Counted from the first letter of the stretch, positions 1 to 9,540 are shown. The stretch: 64,000 nucleotides of DNA from Spongiihabitans sp963422685 (GCA_963422685.1 OY730442.1:2836424-2900423); one strand, 5' to 3'. The notes: generated from the sequence alone by a model not told the origin. Numbers and translations are program-made.

Positions 1-702
1 GAAACAGTCCGGCTGTATGTCGGCAATGGTGGTCCTAACCTGGTTTCTTCCTTCCATGTGATTGGAGAAATCTTTGACAAAGTGTACATAGAGGGTGGAA
101 CTGCGATCAATCACAATGTACAAACCACGCTGGTTCCAGCCGGCGGCGCGGCCATCACTGAATTTGTCATGGATGTTCCTGGTACTTTTATGATAGTGGA
201 TCATGCCATTTTTCGAGCCTTCAACAAGGGCGCTTTGGGTATGATAAAGGTGCATGGCCCGGCGCAGCCGGCCATCTATTCCGGGAAACAATCCGATACG
301 GTGTATTTGCCCGAAGGCGCGGCCATTCAGAGAATCGACTCCGGGGAGACTGCGAAAATCAGTACCGTGAAAAATAAAAGTGAGCAAATCCGGTTGGGCC
401 GGCGTGTTTATGAAGTCAATTGCCAGGCCTGTCATCAGGCCGACGGGCAAGGCATCAGCAATGCGTTTCCGCCTGTAGCCGCTTCCGATTATTTGAACGC
501 GGACCACAGCCGCGCTATTGACATCATACTTAATGGCCTGGGCGGAGAAATCACCGTCAACGGGAAATCCTATAACGGAGTAATGCCGGCCATGCAGCTT
601 TCCGACCAGGATATTGCCCATGTTTTGACATTCCTGATCAATAGCTGGGGCAATAGCGGCGGCATGGTCAGCGCGGATGAGGTGGCCGCACAACGCGATT
701 AA
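1..702 (+). CDS. nirK: Copper nitrite reductase with C-terminal cytochrome c domain (5' end outside window)
   Basis: Reduces nitrite to nitric oxide in the periplasm. The frame is open from base 1, so the gene starts upstream; only the last 233 codons are present. The first part carries the cupredoxin motif SSFHVIGEIFD, whose His (bases 55-57) corresponds to the type 2 copper ligand of NirK/AniA proteins, and the typical VDHAIFRAFNKGALG segment. A linker leads to a class I cytochrome c domain with CQACH (bases 421-435) and a candidate axial Met in GVMPAMQ. This layout matches three-domain NirK proteins that carry their own electron-donor haem domain. The cbb3 oxidase genes follow closely on the same strand, which fits low-oxygen respiration. 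The catalytic type 1 copper site lies outside the window and cannot be checked. Confidence 0.93.
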   Translation, partial: ETVRLYVGNGGPNLVSSFHVIGEIFDKVYIEGGTAINHNVQTTLVPAGGAAITEFVMDVPGTFMIVDHAIFRAFNKGALGMIKVHGPAQPAIYSGKQSDTVYLPEGAAIQRIDSGETAKISTVKNKSEQIRLGRRVYEVNCQACHQADGQGISNAFPPVAASDYLNADHSRAIDIILNGLGGEITVNGKSYNGVMPAMQLSDQDIAHVLTFLINSWGNSGGMVSADEVAAQRD

Positions 703-720
703 TCCGCCAGTTTTTCAGTC

Positions 721-1335
721 ATGAAAAAAGAAATTTCACTCTCTGTGCTGTTGAGCGCCACAATTGAGCCGGCCACGGGTTTCGCCAGACTGTCGCAGAG
801 CAATCCCTCGGCTACGAAGATTTTGTTTCGGTATTCCATCTGGCTGATTTTGGCGCCGCCGTTGATTTCCTGGGTGGGCGCGGCAAATTTTGGCTGGCGT
901 CTGGGCGCACAAGCGCCGCTGACATTATCCGGCCAAGCACTCGCCGCAGTCGCAATCGGCTATTTTCTGGTGCTGCTGTTCGGGTTTTTCAGCACCGCAT
1001 TTATTTCCCGATGGATGGCTTCGACTTATGGCGCAAAATCTGCGCTGGGCGTGCACTTTGCCCTGATCACCGTGGTAAGCGCTCCTTTAGCCATGGCCAG
1101 TCTGGGCCAATGGTACCCGGATGTTTTTTTGAACCTGTTAATTCTTATTCCGGCGATGATCTGGAGTATGTATCTGCTTTATACCGGAATTCCAGTGGTG
1201 TTGGAGACCTCGCCGGAACAAGGCATGCTCATGGCTTCATCGCTGGTCGGATGGCTGCTGGTCGCGGCGGTCAGCCTGCTGGGGATTAGTCTGGGTTTAT
1301 GGACGGTGGGGATTGGCCCTTTTCTCGGCGTGTGA
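721..1335 (+). CDS. Yip1-family multi-spanning membrane protein
   Basis: A 204-residue hydrophobic protein with about five membrane segments (roughly residues 38-55, 72-95, 112-130, 137-155 and 172-198). The pattern, with a short N-terminal cytoplasmic stretch (SATIEPATGFARL) before the first helix, resembles bacterial Yip1/DUF1282 proteins. No catalytic motif is visible and the role is unknown. It lies 18 bases after nirK and 20 bases before ccoN, so it is probably cotranscribed with them and may serve membrane insertion or assembly of the respiratory complexes; that role is inferred from position only. Confidence 0.7.
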   Translation: MKKEISLSVLLSATIEPATGFARLSQSNPSATKILFRYSIWLILAPPLISWVGAANFGWRLGAQAPLTLSGQALAAVAIGYFLVLLFGFFSTAFISRWMASTYGAKSALGVHFALITVVSAPLAMASLGQWYPDVFLNLLILIPAMIWSMYLLYTGIPVVLETSPEQGMLMASSLVGWLLVAAVSLLGISLGLWTVGIGPFLGV

Positions 1336-1355
1336 CGGCTTTTTTATAACCGCTT

Positions 1356-2789
1356 ATGTCGAATCCGAACCAATCGCATTACGTGGATGAGGTGGTCACC
1401 CGACTGCTACAGTTTTCTGTGATCTGGGCGGTATTAGCGATGTCTGTCGGGGTTTATATTGCTGCGGAACTGGTCCTGCCCGGCCTCGATTTTGCCCGGC
1501 CATGGTTGTCATTCGGGCGACTTCGTCCGCTGCACACTAACGGGATTATTTTCGGATTCGGGGTTTCCGCGTTAATGGGCACGGCTTTTTATACGGTGCA
1601 AAGAACTTCCCACACGCCTCTGTTTGCACCAAAACTGGCCTGGATATGTTGCTATGGATGGCAGCTTGTTGTGCTGCTTGGCGGTTTGTCACTTTTGGCT
1701 GGATGGACATCGTCCAAAGAATATGCCGAACTGGAGTGGCCGTTTGACATTGCCATCACTATTCTTTGGGTGGGTTTTGCAATCGTATTTTTCGGCACAT
1801 TGGCGAAACGCAAAATCCGACCCATTTACATTTCCAACTGGTTCTATGGGGCGCTGATAATCGTTGTCGCCATGCTGCATATCGTCAATAATCTGGCGGT
1901 TCCGGTGACGTTCGCAAAATCCTATTCGCTGTTTGCCGGCGCCCAGGATGCGATAGTGCAATGGTGGTATGGGCACAACGCCGTGGGGTTTTTATTGACT
2001 GGCGGGTTTCTCGGCATGCTGTATTACTTTTTGCCGAAGATAGCAGATCGGCCGATCTGGAGCTATCGCCTGTCGGTGGTGGCATTCTGGGCGTTCACTT
2101 ATACCTATATCTGGGCCGGACCCCATCACCTGCACTATAACTCAATCCCGGAGTGGGTGCAGACGCTGGGCATGATAATGAGTCTGATATTGCTCGCGCC
2201 ATCCTGGGCTACCATGATCAACGGCATCATGACGGTCAGCAGTGCACCGGAAAAACTGACCGCAAACCCGGCGCTGAAATTCATCGTGCTGTCGCTGGCA
2301 TTCTATGGACTGGCAACCTTTGAAGGGCCGATGATGGCGATTCGCAGCGTCAACCTGGTCAGCCACTTCACCGACTGGACCATAGGGCATGTGCATTCCG
2401 GGGCGCTGGGATGGAATGCGATGATTACCTATGGCGTATTTTATTACCTGATGCCGCGCCTGGCTGGTCGGCCGCTGCATAGTATGGGACTGGCTAATCT
2501 GCATTTCTGGCTGGCGCTGGCCGGCACCATGCTGTACATCATGGCGATGTGGGCGGCGGGTGTCTCCCAGGGACTGTTATGGTTGAGTCTGGATGGCATC
2601 GGTGAACTGCGCTACAGCTTCAAGGATATTATGACCAGCATGGCACCGTATTACAGTTTGCGGCTGATTGCCGGGCTGCTGTTTCTGAGCGGAACGCTGG
2701 TGATGGCGTATAACCTCTGCATGACTTTGAGAAACCGCGAATTGATACCGGTCAAGCCGCCAGCGGTCAGCCCGGCGTTTCGGGTTTAG
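1356..2789 (+). CDS. ccoN: cbb3-type cytochrome c oxidase subunit I
   Basis: Catalytic haem-copper subunit of the high-affinity cbb3 oxidase, which reduces oxygen to water at the inner membrane. The 477-residue protein has about twelve membrane helices and the characteristic segments RPLHTNGIIFGFG, WWYGHNAVGFLLTGGFLG and WTIGHVHSGALGWN, which carry the conserved His ligands for the haems and CuB. Length is normal for CcoN. It is the first gene of a ccoNOQP cluster; ccoO starts three bases after its stop. Confidence 0.97.
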   Translation: MSNPNQSHYVDEVVTRLLQFSVIWAVLAMSVGVYIAAELVLPGLDFARPWLSFGRLRPLHTNGIIFGFGVSALMGTAFYTVQRTSHTPLFAPKLAWICCYGWQLVVLLGGLSLLAGWTSSKEYAELEWPFDIAITILWVGFAIVFFGTLAKRKIRPIYISNWFYGALIIVVAMLHIVNNLAVPVTFAKSYSLFAGAQDAIVQWWYGHNAVGFLLTGGFLGMLYYFLPKIADRPIWSYRLSVVAFWAFTYTYIWAGPHHLHYNSIPEWVQTLGMIMSLILLAPSWATMINGIMTVSSAPEKLTANPALKFIVLSLAFYGLATFEGPMMAIRSVNLVSHFTDWTIGHVHSGALGWNAMITYGVFYYLMPRLAGRPLHSMGLANLHFWLALAGTMLYIMAMWAAGVSQGLLWLSLDGIGELRYSFKDIMTSMAPYYSLRLIAGLLFLSGTLVMAYNLCMTLRNRELIPVKPPAVSPAFRV

Positions 2790-2792
2790 CCT

Positions 2793-3440
2793 ATGAATGT
2801 CCTGGCCCTGCATAACAAACTGCAAGATAACGCCGGATTGTTAATATTCGGTATTTTGGTTGTATCCGCCATCGGTGGACTGGTGCAGATTTTACCGATC
2901 CTGTTCCAGCCGTCCCTGAGTACGCAGAACGCAAATACCCGGGTCTATGACCCAGTGGAATTAACCGGTCGCGATATCTATATTCGAGAGGGCTGTCACG
3001 TTTGTCATTCACAACAGGTCCGACCACTTTTGGCCGAAGTCGAACGCTATGGGCCGTATTCCCGCGCCGGAGAGTTTGTCTATGATCGTCCGTTTCTCTG
3101 GGGTTCCAAGCGAACCGGCCCGGACCTGCACCGGATAGGGGGAAAATATTCCGATGACTGGCATCGCGCACATCTTATCGATCCAAGAGCCGTAGTGAAA
3201 AACTCCATAATGCCGGCCTATCCCTGGTTAGCCACTACTGATGCTAATAAAAATAAAGATATAAAACTTAAAATGAATGTTTTACGTGAACTTGGACATC
3301 CTTATTCTGATCAGGATATAGAAACCGCGCCAACCCAGCTAAACGACCTGAAAGAAATTGATGCGCTGGTACAGTATTTGCAGGGACTCGGGGCCGGGGC
3401 TGACCGGTTTGAAAAAGCAGATGCGGGGAAATCCCCATGA
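2793..3440 (+). CDS. ccoO: cbb3-type cytochrome c oxidase subunit II (mono-haem)
   Basis: Membrane-anchored c-type cytochrome of the cbb3 oxidase that passes electrons to CcoN. There is one N-terminal membrane anchor (about residues 15-38) followed by GCHVCHSQQVRPL, the haem-binding CxxCH in the form typical of CcoO, and a downstream MPAYPW containing the likely axial Met. 215 residues is in the family range. The last four bases (ATGA) overlap the ccoQ start, indicating translational coupling. Confidence 0.96.
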   Translation: MNVLALHNKLQDNAGLLIFGILVVSAIGGLVQILPILFQPSLSTQNANTRVYDPVELTGRDIYIREGCHVCHSQQVRPLLAEVERYGPYSRAGEFVYDRPFLWGSKRTGPDLHRIGGKYSDDWHRAHLIDPRAVVKNSIMPAYPWLATTDANKNKDIKLKMNVLRELGHPYSDQDIETAPTQLNDLKEIDALVQYLQGLGAGADRFEKADAGKSP

Positions 3441-3580
3441 TTTATTTTATCTTTGCCGGTGATTTGCTGGTGATGTTGTTTATGGTCTGCGTGGTTATCT
3501 GGGTATTTGCGTATGCGCCGAAAAAATATATTGACCGGGTTGCCAGTATTCCATTGCAGGATGAAGAAAATCATGGCTGA
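3437..3580 (+). CDS. ccoQ: cbb3-type oxidase small subunit CcoQ
   Basis: A 47-residue single-span protein starting MIYFIFAGDLLV. One membrane helix (about residues 3-26) is followed by the short positively charged tail APKKYIDR and an acidic end. Size, topology and position between ccoO and ccoP identify it as CcoQ, which stabilises the interaction of CcoP with the CcoNO core. It overlaps ccoO by four bases and ccoP by eight. Confidence 0.85.
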   Translation: MIYFIFAGDLLVMLFMVCVVIWVFAYAPKKYIDRVASIPLQDEENHG

Positions 3581-4460
3581 TTTACCCAATAATTTTTGGA
3601 GCGGATGGATTATAGTTATTACAACCACCTCGCTGCTGGCGCTTGCCTGGCTGGTGGTCAGTATTTACTTTTTCCCGCATAAAAACCGCCCCCGACCCAA
3701 TCACGAAGAACAGCCCGTCTGGGACGATAATCTGCGCGAAGGCACTGCTGCTCCACCATTGTGGTGGTTCTGGCTGATCCTGGGTACAATGATTTTTTCG
3801 GTCGTGTACCTCATGCTCTACCCGGGCCTGGGTTCCTACAAGGGGATGCTGGAATGGTCGCAAGATAGTCGGCTGGCATCCAGCTATGGCAATTACAGCA
3901 ACCAGTTTGAGCAGAAAAGAAAGGCGATCACACAGCGCACCATAGAAGATTTGCAGAACGATATTGTCTTGATGGACACAGCGCATGGCATTTTTGCCCG
4001 CAATTGCGCCGCATGTCATGGAGCCGAGGGCAGGGGACAGGCGTCTTTATTTCCCGATTTAAAGGATAATGACTGGCAGTGGGGTGGATCGCCGGAACAA
4101 ATCGAACAAACCATCCGACAGGGCCGAATTGCCAACATGGTGGGCTGGCAGGGGATATTGGGCGATGATGGCACCGCGCAGCTCGCCGAATATGTGCTGA
4201 CCATGACAGCCCCCCGGGCAAAACAGCATCCCGGCAAAGAAAAGTATGCGCAATTGTGCGTCGCCTGCCATGGCATCAAGGGTAACGGTAATCAGCAGTT
4301 AGGCGCACCGAAACTGGCCGACGACATCTGGCTTTATGGCGGATCGGCCAATGATGTCGAGACCTCAATCGCCAGCGGCAGGAACGGCATTATGCCCGCA
4401 TTTGCAGGGCGGCTTGATGACACCCAGATCAGATTGCTGGTTGCCTGGCTGACGCGCTGA
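3573..4460 (+). CDS. ccoP: cbb3-type cytochrome c oxidase subunit III (di-haem)
   Basis: Di-haem cytochrome c subunit that feeds electrons into CcoO. I start it at ATG 3573 (MADLPNNFW), which gives 295 residues, rather than at in-frame starts further upstream that would run through most of ccoQ. Two N-terminal membrane segments (about residues 10-30 and 58-80) flank the conserved NRPRPNHEEQPVWDDNL-type linker region. Two haem sites follow, CAACHG and CVACHG, each with a downstream Met (MVGWQ, MPAF). It is the last gene of the cluster; the assembly genes ccoGHIS are not in the window. Confidence 0.95.
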   Translation: MADLPNNFWSGWIIVITTTSLLALAWLVVSIYFFPHKNRPRPNHEEQPVWDDNLREGTAAPPLWWFWLILGTMIFSVVYLMLYPGLGSYKGMLEWSQDSRLASSYGNYSNQFEQKRKAITQRTIEDLQNDIVLMDTAHGIFARNCAACHGAEGRGQASLFPDLKDNDWQWGGSPEQIEQTIRQGRIANMVGWQGILGDDGTAQLAEYVLTMTAPRAKQHPGKEKYAQLCVACHGIKGNGNQQLGAPKLADDIWLYGGSANDVETSIASGRNGIMPAFAGRLDDTQIRLLVAWLTR

Positions 4461-4877
4461 AACCAATCCCACCCTTGAGGTTTATTCCGGACCTGCTCGC
4501 GCCTGTTGCAGCCGGGCAGGTGAAATTGTTCTTCGCTTTGTCCGAATGGATATTCCACATAACCAACCAGCCTGCAGCAGCAGGCGATTGACCAGCACCG
4601 GATTCGACCGTCAATCGTTGTAAAGAATTTTTGGCGGCATCAGATTAATATGCCTGTCCGGATTTAGTCACTAAAAAACAGTTTTCATTGACTGGGATTG
4701 GATGGAACCTGCATGGCCTGGATAGAATCGGGTATTATCTGGATTCGTCTGTGCGGGAGAAGGTATGCCAGTCACAATTTTGGATAAGGGCAGGGAAGCA
4801 GCGCCCGGAAATGGACGATATTTTTGCCATCTGTAAGCGAACAGGGACAAGCTCTGACTAATATCGTTTCCTGGCCC
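4461..4877. other. Intergenic stretch, no gene recognised
   Basis: About 420 bases between ccoP and the next gene. The longest plus-strand frame here has some fifty codons (stop near base 4620) with no start signal or recognisable similarity. No convincing terminator or promoter was found, and no ccoG, ccoH or ccoS fragment is visible. Confidence 0.5.
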
Positions 4878-5786
4878 ATGCGCGTCGACTTCCTGAATTA
4901 TGTAAAACGGCACTGGCAGGGAAATTTTTCCTTATCTGTATCGTTCTGGATTAATTTCCTTTTGCTGTACTTTATTCTCAATTTCCTTGAGCGATATATT
5001 TTTCCGCCCTACATACAGGGCGAGCTGGCCGTCACCAATGCAGTTATCGCGTTCACTGTGATTGTGCGATTGATTATATATCCATGGCAGGTGGTCGGTG
5101 TCATTCGGGCCTGCGACCGGGCCGCCAATACCAATATTGATCGCTATTGGATCATCGCCGCCCAGGGCATTGTGGTCATGAGCATTGTCGGCACCGTGGT
5201 CTCCACATTTTCGAGCTACCAATCGGTTTTGAGTTATAAACAAAGTTTTCTGCCGCTGAAAACCTATGAGGTCGCGCCCGAATACACCTTGGAACTGGTG
5301 CGAAATAATTCTCTCCTGCATATCCGTGGTCCAATCCAGCCCGGAATTACCCGGCGGGTATCCGAACTGATCGCGCAGCAACCCGCAGTAAAAGGCATCA
5401 TACTGAACAGCAGCGGCGGACAGATTTATGAAGGCCGGGGACTGGCCAGGATAATCCGCGAAAACCGGCTGCAAACCTATGCTCTGGAAAAATGTATTTC
5501 GGCCTGCACCACCGCGTTTATCGCCGGTTCAAAGCGCTGGCTGGGCGAAAATGCCAGGCTGGGGTTTCATCAATATAAAAAATACACCACTTATCCCCAG
5601 ATCAACATTGCCGAGGAACAGGCCAGAGACAAGACCTTATTTGCAGCGCAGGGCATCAGCCCGGAATTTCTGAGGAAGATTTTTGACAAGCCGCCCGAAG
5701 AAATATGGTGGCCGCAGATCGACGAACTGTTACGCGCCAAGGTGATTCATGGCGCTGGTTTTTCATTGGTTATTGACGCAAACTGA
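4878..5786 (+). CDS. Membrane-anchored ClpP/crotonase-fold protein (COG3904-like)
   Basis: A 302-residue protein with three N-terminal membrane segments (about residues 18-40, 50-73 and 87-105) and a C-terminal ClpP-fold domain. That domain shows the family's strand-turn motif LNSSGGQIYEGRGLARIIR, then CISACTTAFIAGSKRW, where the Ser after the first Cys is in the position of the catalytic Ser of ClpP-like proteins, then ARLGFHQY with a candidate His. Substrate and partner are unknown. I prefer ATG 4878 (MRVDFLNYVKRHW) because the homologous N-terminus begins just before the first helix; a TTG at 4824 would add 18 residues. No operon partner is evident. Confidence 0.7.
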   Translation: MRVDFLNYVKRHWQGNFSLSVSFWINFLLLYFILNFLERYIFPPYIQGELAVTNAVIAFTVIVRLIIYPWQVVGVIRACDRAANTNIDRYWIIAAQGIVVMSIVGTVVSTFSSYQSVLSYKQSFLPLKTYEVAPEYTLELVRNNSLLHIRGPIQPGITRRVSELIAQQPAVKGIILNSSGGQIYEGRGLARIIRENRLQTYALEKCISACTTAFIAGSKRWLGENARLGFHQYKKYTTYPQINIAEEQARDKTLFAAQGISPEFLRKIFDKPPEEIWWPQIDELLRAKVIHGAGFSLVIDAN

Positions 5787-6414
5787 ACGCTTTTGCATGA
5801 TCGAGACGCGCGTCTCGATAATCGCCCGCCAGCGCGTTCTTCCTACCGCGCCCCCCCTTTTTGGGAACGGGCGGGTTAAAACATCCAGCCACACCGGTAA
5901 TATGGAGTCAACCCCAGACCTTTTTAAAATATTTCGGTCACTATAAACCATCAATAGGAGGGTTATCATGCCCGGCAAAACGGGTTGTTAAAAGTTGTCT
6001 AACAGAGTGTCGTTGGGTGAGACAGAAGGGCTTGATTCTGTCGGAAAAGTGTCGCAGGTGACAAGAAGATTCCGGGCAGTTCTGCGCTTATTCGGGAGCG
6101 CAGGCCAGGCTATTATTGCATGTGGCAGTACGGTTGTCCCGTTGCTGCCGAAGGGCGCTGCAGCGGGATATAGCGGCAGTTAGACCATTGATTGAGAAGC
6201 TGGCTGAGCAGCAGCGTATAGCTGCTTCTTTGGCTGTACCACAAATCAAGGCCCGCCGGAACTGGATGTTGGAAGATAGAAGCGGCTGTAAACGCAAAAC
6301 AATCATAAAGCAGCCGATCAGCATCAATGCCATCCCCCGACACACCAGAACCCACGGAATAACCCCGAACTCGGGCACCTGCGCGCCGCAAAGGCACTGC
6401 GGCGTTCGGAAAGA
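5787..6414. other. Unassigned junction between core genes and the restriction island
   Basis: About 630 bases with no gene I can support on either strand. Small frames exist, for example plus-strand 6116-6481, but show no family motif and run into the 3' end of the minus-strand res gene. A perfect 20-base palindrome sits at 5800-5819. The stretch may be decayed sequence left by insertion of the island; no integrase or att-like repeat was identified. Confidence 0.4.
5800..5819. repeat. Perfect 20-base palindrome after the COG3904-like gene
   Basis: The half-site ATCGAGACGC is followed immediately by its reverse complement, with no spacer. It starts 14 bases after the upstream stop codon. No T-run follows, so it is not a standard intrinsic terminator; it could be an operator or a cruciform-forming site. 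Confidence 0.6.
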
Positions 6415-9400
6415 TTACGGCACCGATTCAAAAGCATCCCCGATCACCCGTTGCGGCCATTCGGGATCCTCCAGAAAATAAACCCCTTTTTCTTCCCACT
6501 CCTCTTGAGAACGCGCTTTGTCGCCGATCTCGTTACGTGCTGTAGGGGACAGCACGTAGGCATGCAGGTACAGCTTCGGATCAGTTTTATGAACCCGCTT
6601 TTCGACCTCTTTGATCTCGGTGTGTAGAGCCACTTTCCTGCGTTCCCTGTGACCATACCGAACCAGACCCTTTGGGTCCAAAAAGATGACCTGCTGATGG
6701 TCGTCATCCTTTAGCCAGACGATGAAGTCGGGGTAATAGGCGAAATCGTCAAAAAACGATACGCCGCGTCCGCGCGACAGATTGCGGATTAAATACAGCT
6801 CACGCCCTTGCAGGCAGGAATTGTCGTTTGCAGCCAGTGCGACCAGACTTTCCACCACCTTTTTCTCATTACCGTTCAGGGCTACGGGTTGAATGGTAAT
6901 CCGGCATTTTTTATCGGCATACAACAACGGCTTATAGGCATGATTATTGGCGCTGATGGCACCAAAATGAAGGTGAGGGAAATCCCCGTGTAAGCCCGCC
7001 CGAATCCTGGGCGCAAGTGTGTGAATATCCCTGACCAATGCGGCATCCTGCCGCGCATCCATGGACAGCTCATATTCGCGTATATTGTTCGGATCATTCT
7101 GGTCCAGCGTGACCACTTCAATTTTGTCGTGTTCCCAGCGGCGGCGGTGTTTACGCCAGAACTGGTCGGCATATTCGGTAATGAGATCAACGGCAAGGTC
7201 TTCCAGTACGCGCAACTGTTGGAATGTGGTCACTTGCAGCTTTTCCGGTGGCGCGTACAACTCATACCAGTCATCGCTCGCGAGCAGGCGATCAATCGTC
7301 TGTGGTGCAATAGTCAGGTTATGCCAGCCATGCTGCCTTTTCCGTTTCATCAACCTGTCATATAATGCTGCCTGATTGAAAAAGATCGTATGGTCGGGCG
7401 TGAGTATGGCTGTGGTTTTCTCCATGTCCTTTCCATTCCTGGTACGACTGGATGCCACGGACTGCAGCTGCGAATACAAGTCAAGCGTTACGTTCGGGCT
7501 ATTTTCGTCATCGGGCGGCGGCAGCGTTACGCGCGCATCAGAGCGTTCATACTTTATCTCACTGCTGAGACGGATCAATTTCAAGTCCGTTTTCCTGCCA
7601 AAATTCCAGGTGACGGGCAACCTGATCGTCTCCCGCTGCACCTGCACCCCTTCCTTTTCCAGCAAGTCGCGGAAGGTCTGCATGTAATTAGCGCGCAACC
7701 CAAATATATAGAGCGTTTCCAATTCTGCAAGGTCATCACTGCCCTGCGGAAGGCCTGTATCACTTTTGCGGTGACGTTTCAGGCTCATGTCCCAGCCCTT
7801 CAGGCGCACCCCGCGCCCAAACATCTGGATAATCTCTGGACCTTCGCCAACCCCTACGTGCATCAATCCCATGGTGCTTACTCGCCAGGAATTCCAACCG
7901 GCGATAAAGCGGCGCGCGCCAATCACCACGTTCACCGACGAATTCTGTCGATCTACGGTAGCAAAGAGTCGTTGCGCGAACCCGGCTTCCCGGTCAACTG
8001 AAATATCGGGGTTGGCTTTGTCCATCAGCAATTTATGCAGACCTGTCGAATCACCGACGTTGACAACACCAAATACCGGGTTATCCGCACTGCGCAAATG
8101 CAACTCACCTTCTCCTGCGGTCAGATAGACGATGTGTAACCTTCCTTGCCCGTGAAACAAGGCCATGCACAGTTCGGTGTAAATATCACCCTCGCGAACC
8201 TGATTGAGATACTTAAAGCGCCCAGCGAAGTAGTCATTGCCTGCTTCATCGGGCAGGCCGGATTGACCGTCCAGCAGGCGTTTAATTCCATCCCGCACCA
8301 TATCGCCGCTGGCCAGCACCCAGCCAAGGAAATCCAGAATCAGAATCACGTCTGATTTCGTCTCCGTGTCCGCCTTGCCGGAGCCGATGACGGTCTTACC
8401 CAGAAACACCCACAGCGGCTTGGTGACGTTGAATTCCTGCCAGCCGGCGCCGTGCTCCTGCCAAATCCGATATTGCTGGTAGAAACTCAGCAGGCAGCCG
8501 AGCAGGTACGTGTTGCTGCTCGCGTCTTCCATCCCGCCCGGCAAGTTGGAGATGGCGTAGTCCTTGCCGTAGCCGTCCTCGTGAAACTGGCGATAAGAAT
8601 AATCGAAGAGCAGACATTTTCCATATGTGTACAGCAGTTCTTTACTATTGTTTCTGCTCACAATCTGATTGAAGGTGGCGGAATACTCAAAGGTGAAGCC
8701 GCCACGAGATAATTCCCTGCGATGCTCGCGCCACACCTTGCCCGAGGCACCCAGATGCCCCTCATCCACCAAGACCAGATTGTTATCGCCGAAATCACGC
8801 ACGGCGACGCGCTTGATGCCCTTCTTCTTGGCCAGCTTGTTGAGATCGATGATTCCCACGTGTGAGAATAGGTCAGCACCGGCTTCGGTAGAGAAGAGCC
8901 GTGCACGCAAGCCGCTTTCCTGCAATTCACGTTCATGCTGCCTTGACAGCTGCTCGTTCGGCGTCAGCAGGATGACGTTGTTGAGTCGCCCCCCGGCGCG
9001 TGCCAGGTAATGTTGGTATTGCAGAATATGGGCGTGCATGATAAGCGTCTTACCGGAACCAGTAGCACTCTGAAAGGCGAGGGTATGCAGGTCGTCCCGC
9101 GTGTGACCCGGCACGTCGCGAAAATCCGAATTATTAGACTTCGACCTGTTCACGTTATCGCATAATTTTTCAGGGTCGGCAAACCAACGGTCAAGATAGC
9201 GTTCCGTGAACAGCAGGGCCAGGTACTGGTAAGGCTTCCATCGTCGCCCCTGCGCGCCGGTCATAGCCAGTCGGCGGCTGTGTTCGGCGATGTTGGCGTC
9301 GTATTCCGCCAGCTGCTCAGGGAGCACTGTAGCGATCTGCGGGTCTTGATATATTGCCAGCACTTGGACATAGCGACTCTCGCCGTTTGGATCAAACTCC

Positions 9401-9540
9401 GCTACAAGCCCATTGATATGCCCCAGCATATCGGTCATGTTGCGGTAACCGAATTCCCAGCACATAAACTCGTGCAGGACGAGACGTTCCTTTAAGGAAA
9501 CAGTGTTTATTTGTTGGCGGCGTCTGCGGCGGGGTGGCAT
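6415..9540 (-). CDS. Type III-like restriction endonuclease, helicase-nuclease subunit
   Basis: A 1041-residue Res-type subunit that would translocate on and cut DNA unmodified by the mod product. The superfamily 2 motor shows Walker A ATGSGKT (residues 159-165), Walker B LVDEGH (257-262) and, further on, MFGRGVRLKGW typical of motif VI. The C-terminus holds a PD-(D/E)xK nuclease core: PD at about 937 in YYPDFIVW and the D-P-K of FLDPKG at about 955. All motifs look intact. It is the last gene of a minus-strand series that begins with mod at 15006. It resembles the DEAD/DEAH-box endonucleases paired with large methylases rather than classical EcoP15I Res. Confidence 0.88.
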   Translation of the reverse strand: MPPRRRRRQQINTVSLKERLVLHEFMCWEFGYRNMTDMLGHINGLVAEFDPNGESRYVQVLAIYQDPQIATVLPEQLAEYDANIAEHSRRLAMTGAQGRRWKPYQYLALLFTERYLDRWFADPEKLCDNVNRSKSNNSDFRDVPGHTRDDLHTLAFQSATGSGKTLIMHAHILQYQHYLARAGGRLNNVILLTPNEQLSRQHERELQESGLRARLFSTEAGADLFSHVGIIDLNKLAKKKGIKRVAVRDFGDNNLVLVDEGHLGASGKVWREHRRELSRGGFTFEYSATFNQIVSRNNSKELLYTYGKCLLFDYSYRQFHEDGYGKDYAISNLPGGMEDASSNTYLLGCLLSFYQQYRIWQEHGAGWQEFNVTKPLWVFLGKTVIGSGKADTETKSDVILILDFLGWVLASGDMVRDGIKRLLDGQSGLPDEAGNDYFAGRFKYLNQVREGDIYTELCMALFHGQGRLHIVYLTAGEGELHLRSADNPVFGVVNVGDSTGLHKLLMDKANPDISVDREAGFAQRLFATVDRQNSSVNVVIGARRFIAGWNSWRVSTMGLMHVGVGEGPEIIQMFGRGVRLKGWDMSLKRHRKSDTGLPQGSDDLAELETLYIFGLRANYMQTFRDLLEKEGVQVQRETIRLPVTWNFGRKTDLKLIRLSSEIKYERSDARVTLPPPDDENSPNVTLDLYSQLQSVASSRTRNGKDMEKTTAILTPDHTIFFNQAALYDRLMKRKRQHGWHNLTIAPQTIDRLLASDDWYELYAPPEKLQVTTFQQLRVLEDLAVDLITEYADQFWRKHRRRWEHDKIEVVTLDQNDPNNIREYELSMDARQDAALVRDIHTLAPRIRAGLHGDFPHLHFGAISANNHAYKPLLYADKKCRITIQPVALNGNEKKVVESLVALAANDNSCLQGRELYLIRNLSRGRGVSFFDDFAYYPDFIVWLKDDDHQQVIFLDPKGLVRYGHRERRKVALHTEIKEVEKRVHKTDPKLYLHAYVLSPTARNEIGDKARSQEEWEEKGVYFLEDPEWPQRVIGDAFESVP

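Noticed and set aside
3507..3572. Longer N-terminus for ccoP
   Set aside because: It would run through the ccoQ coding sequence in another frame; ATG 3573 matches the CcoP start.
6116..6481. Plus-strand 121-residue frame beside res
   Set aside because: No family motif, and it overlaps the 3' end of the intact minus-strand res gene.
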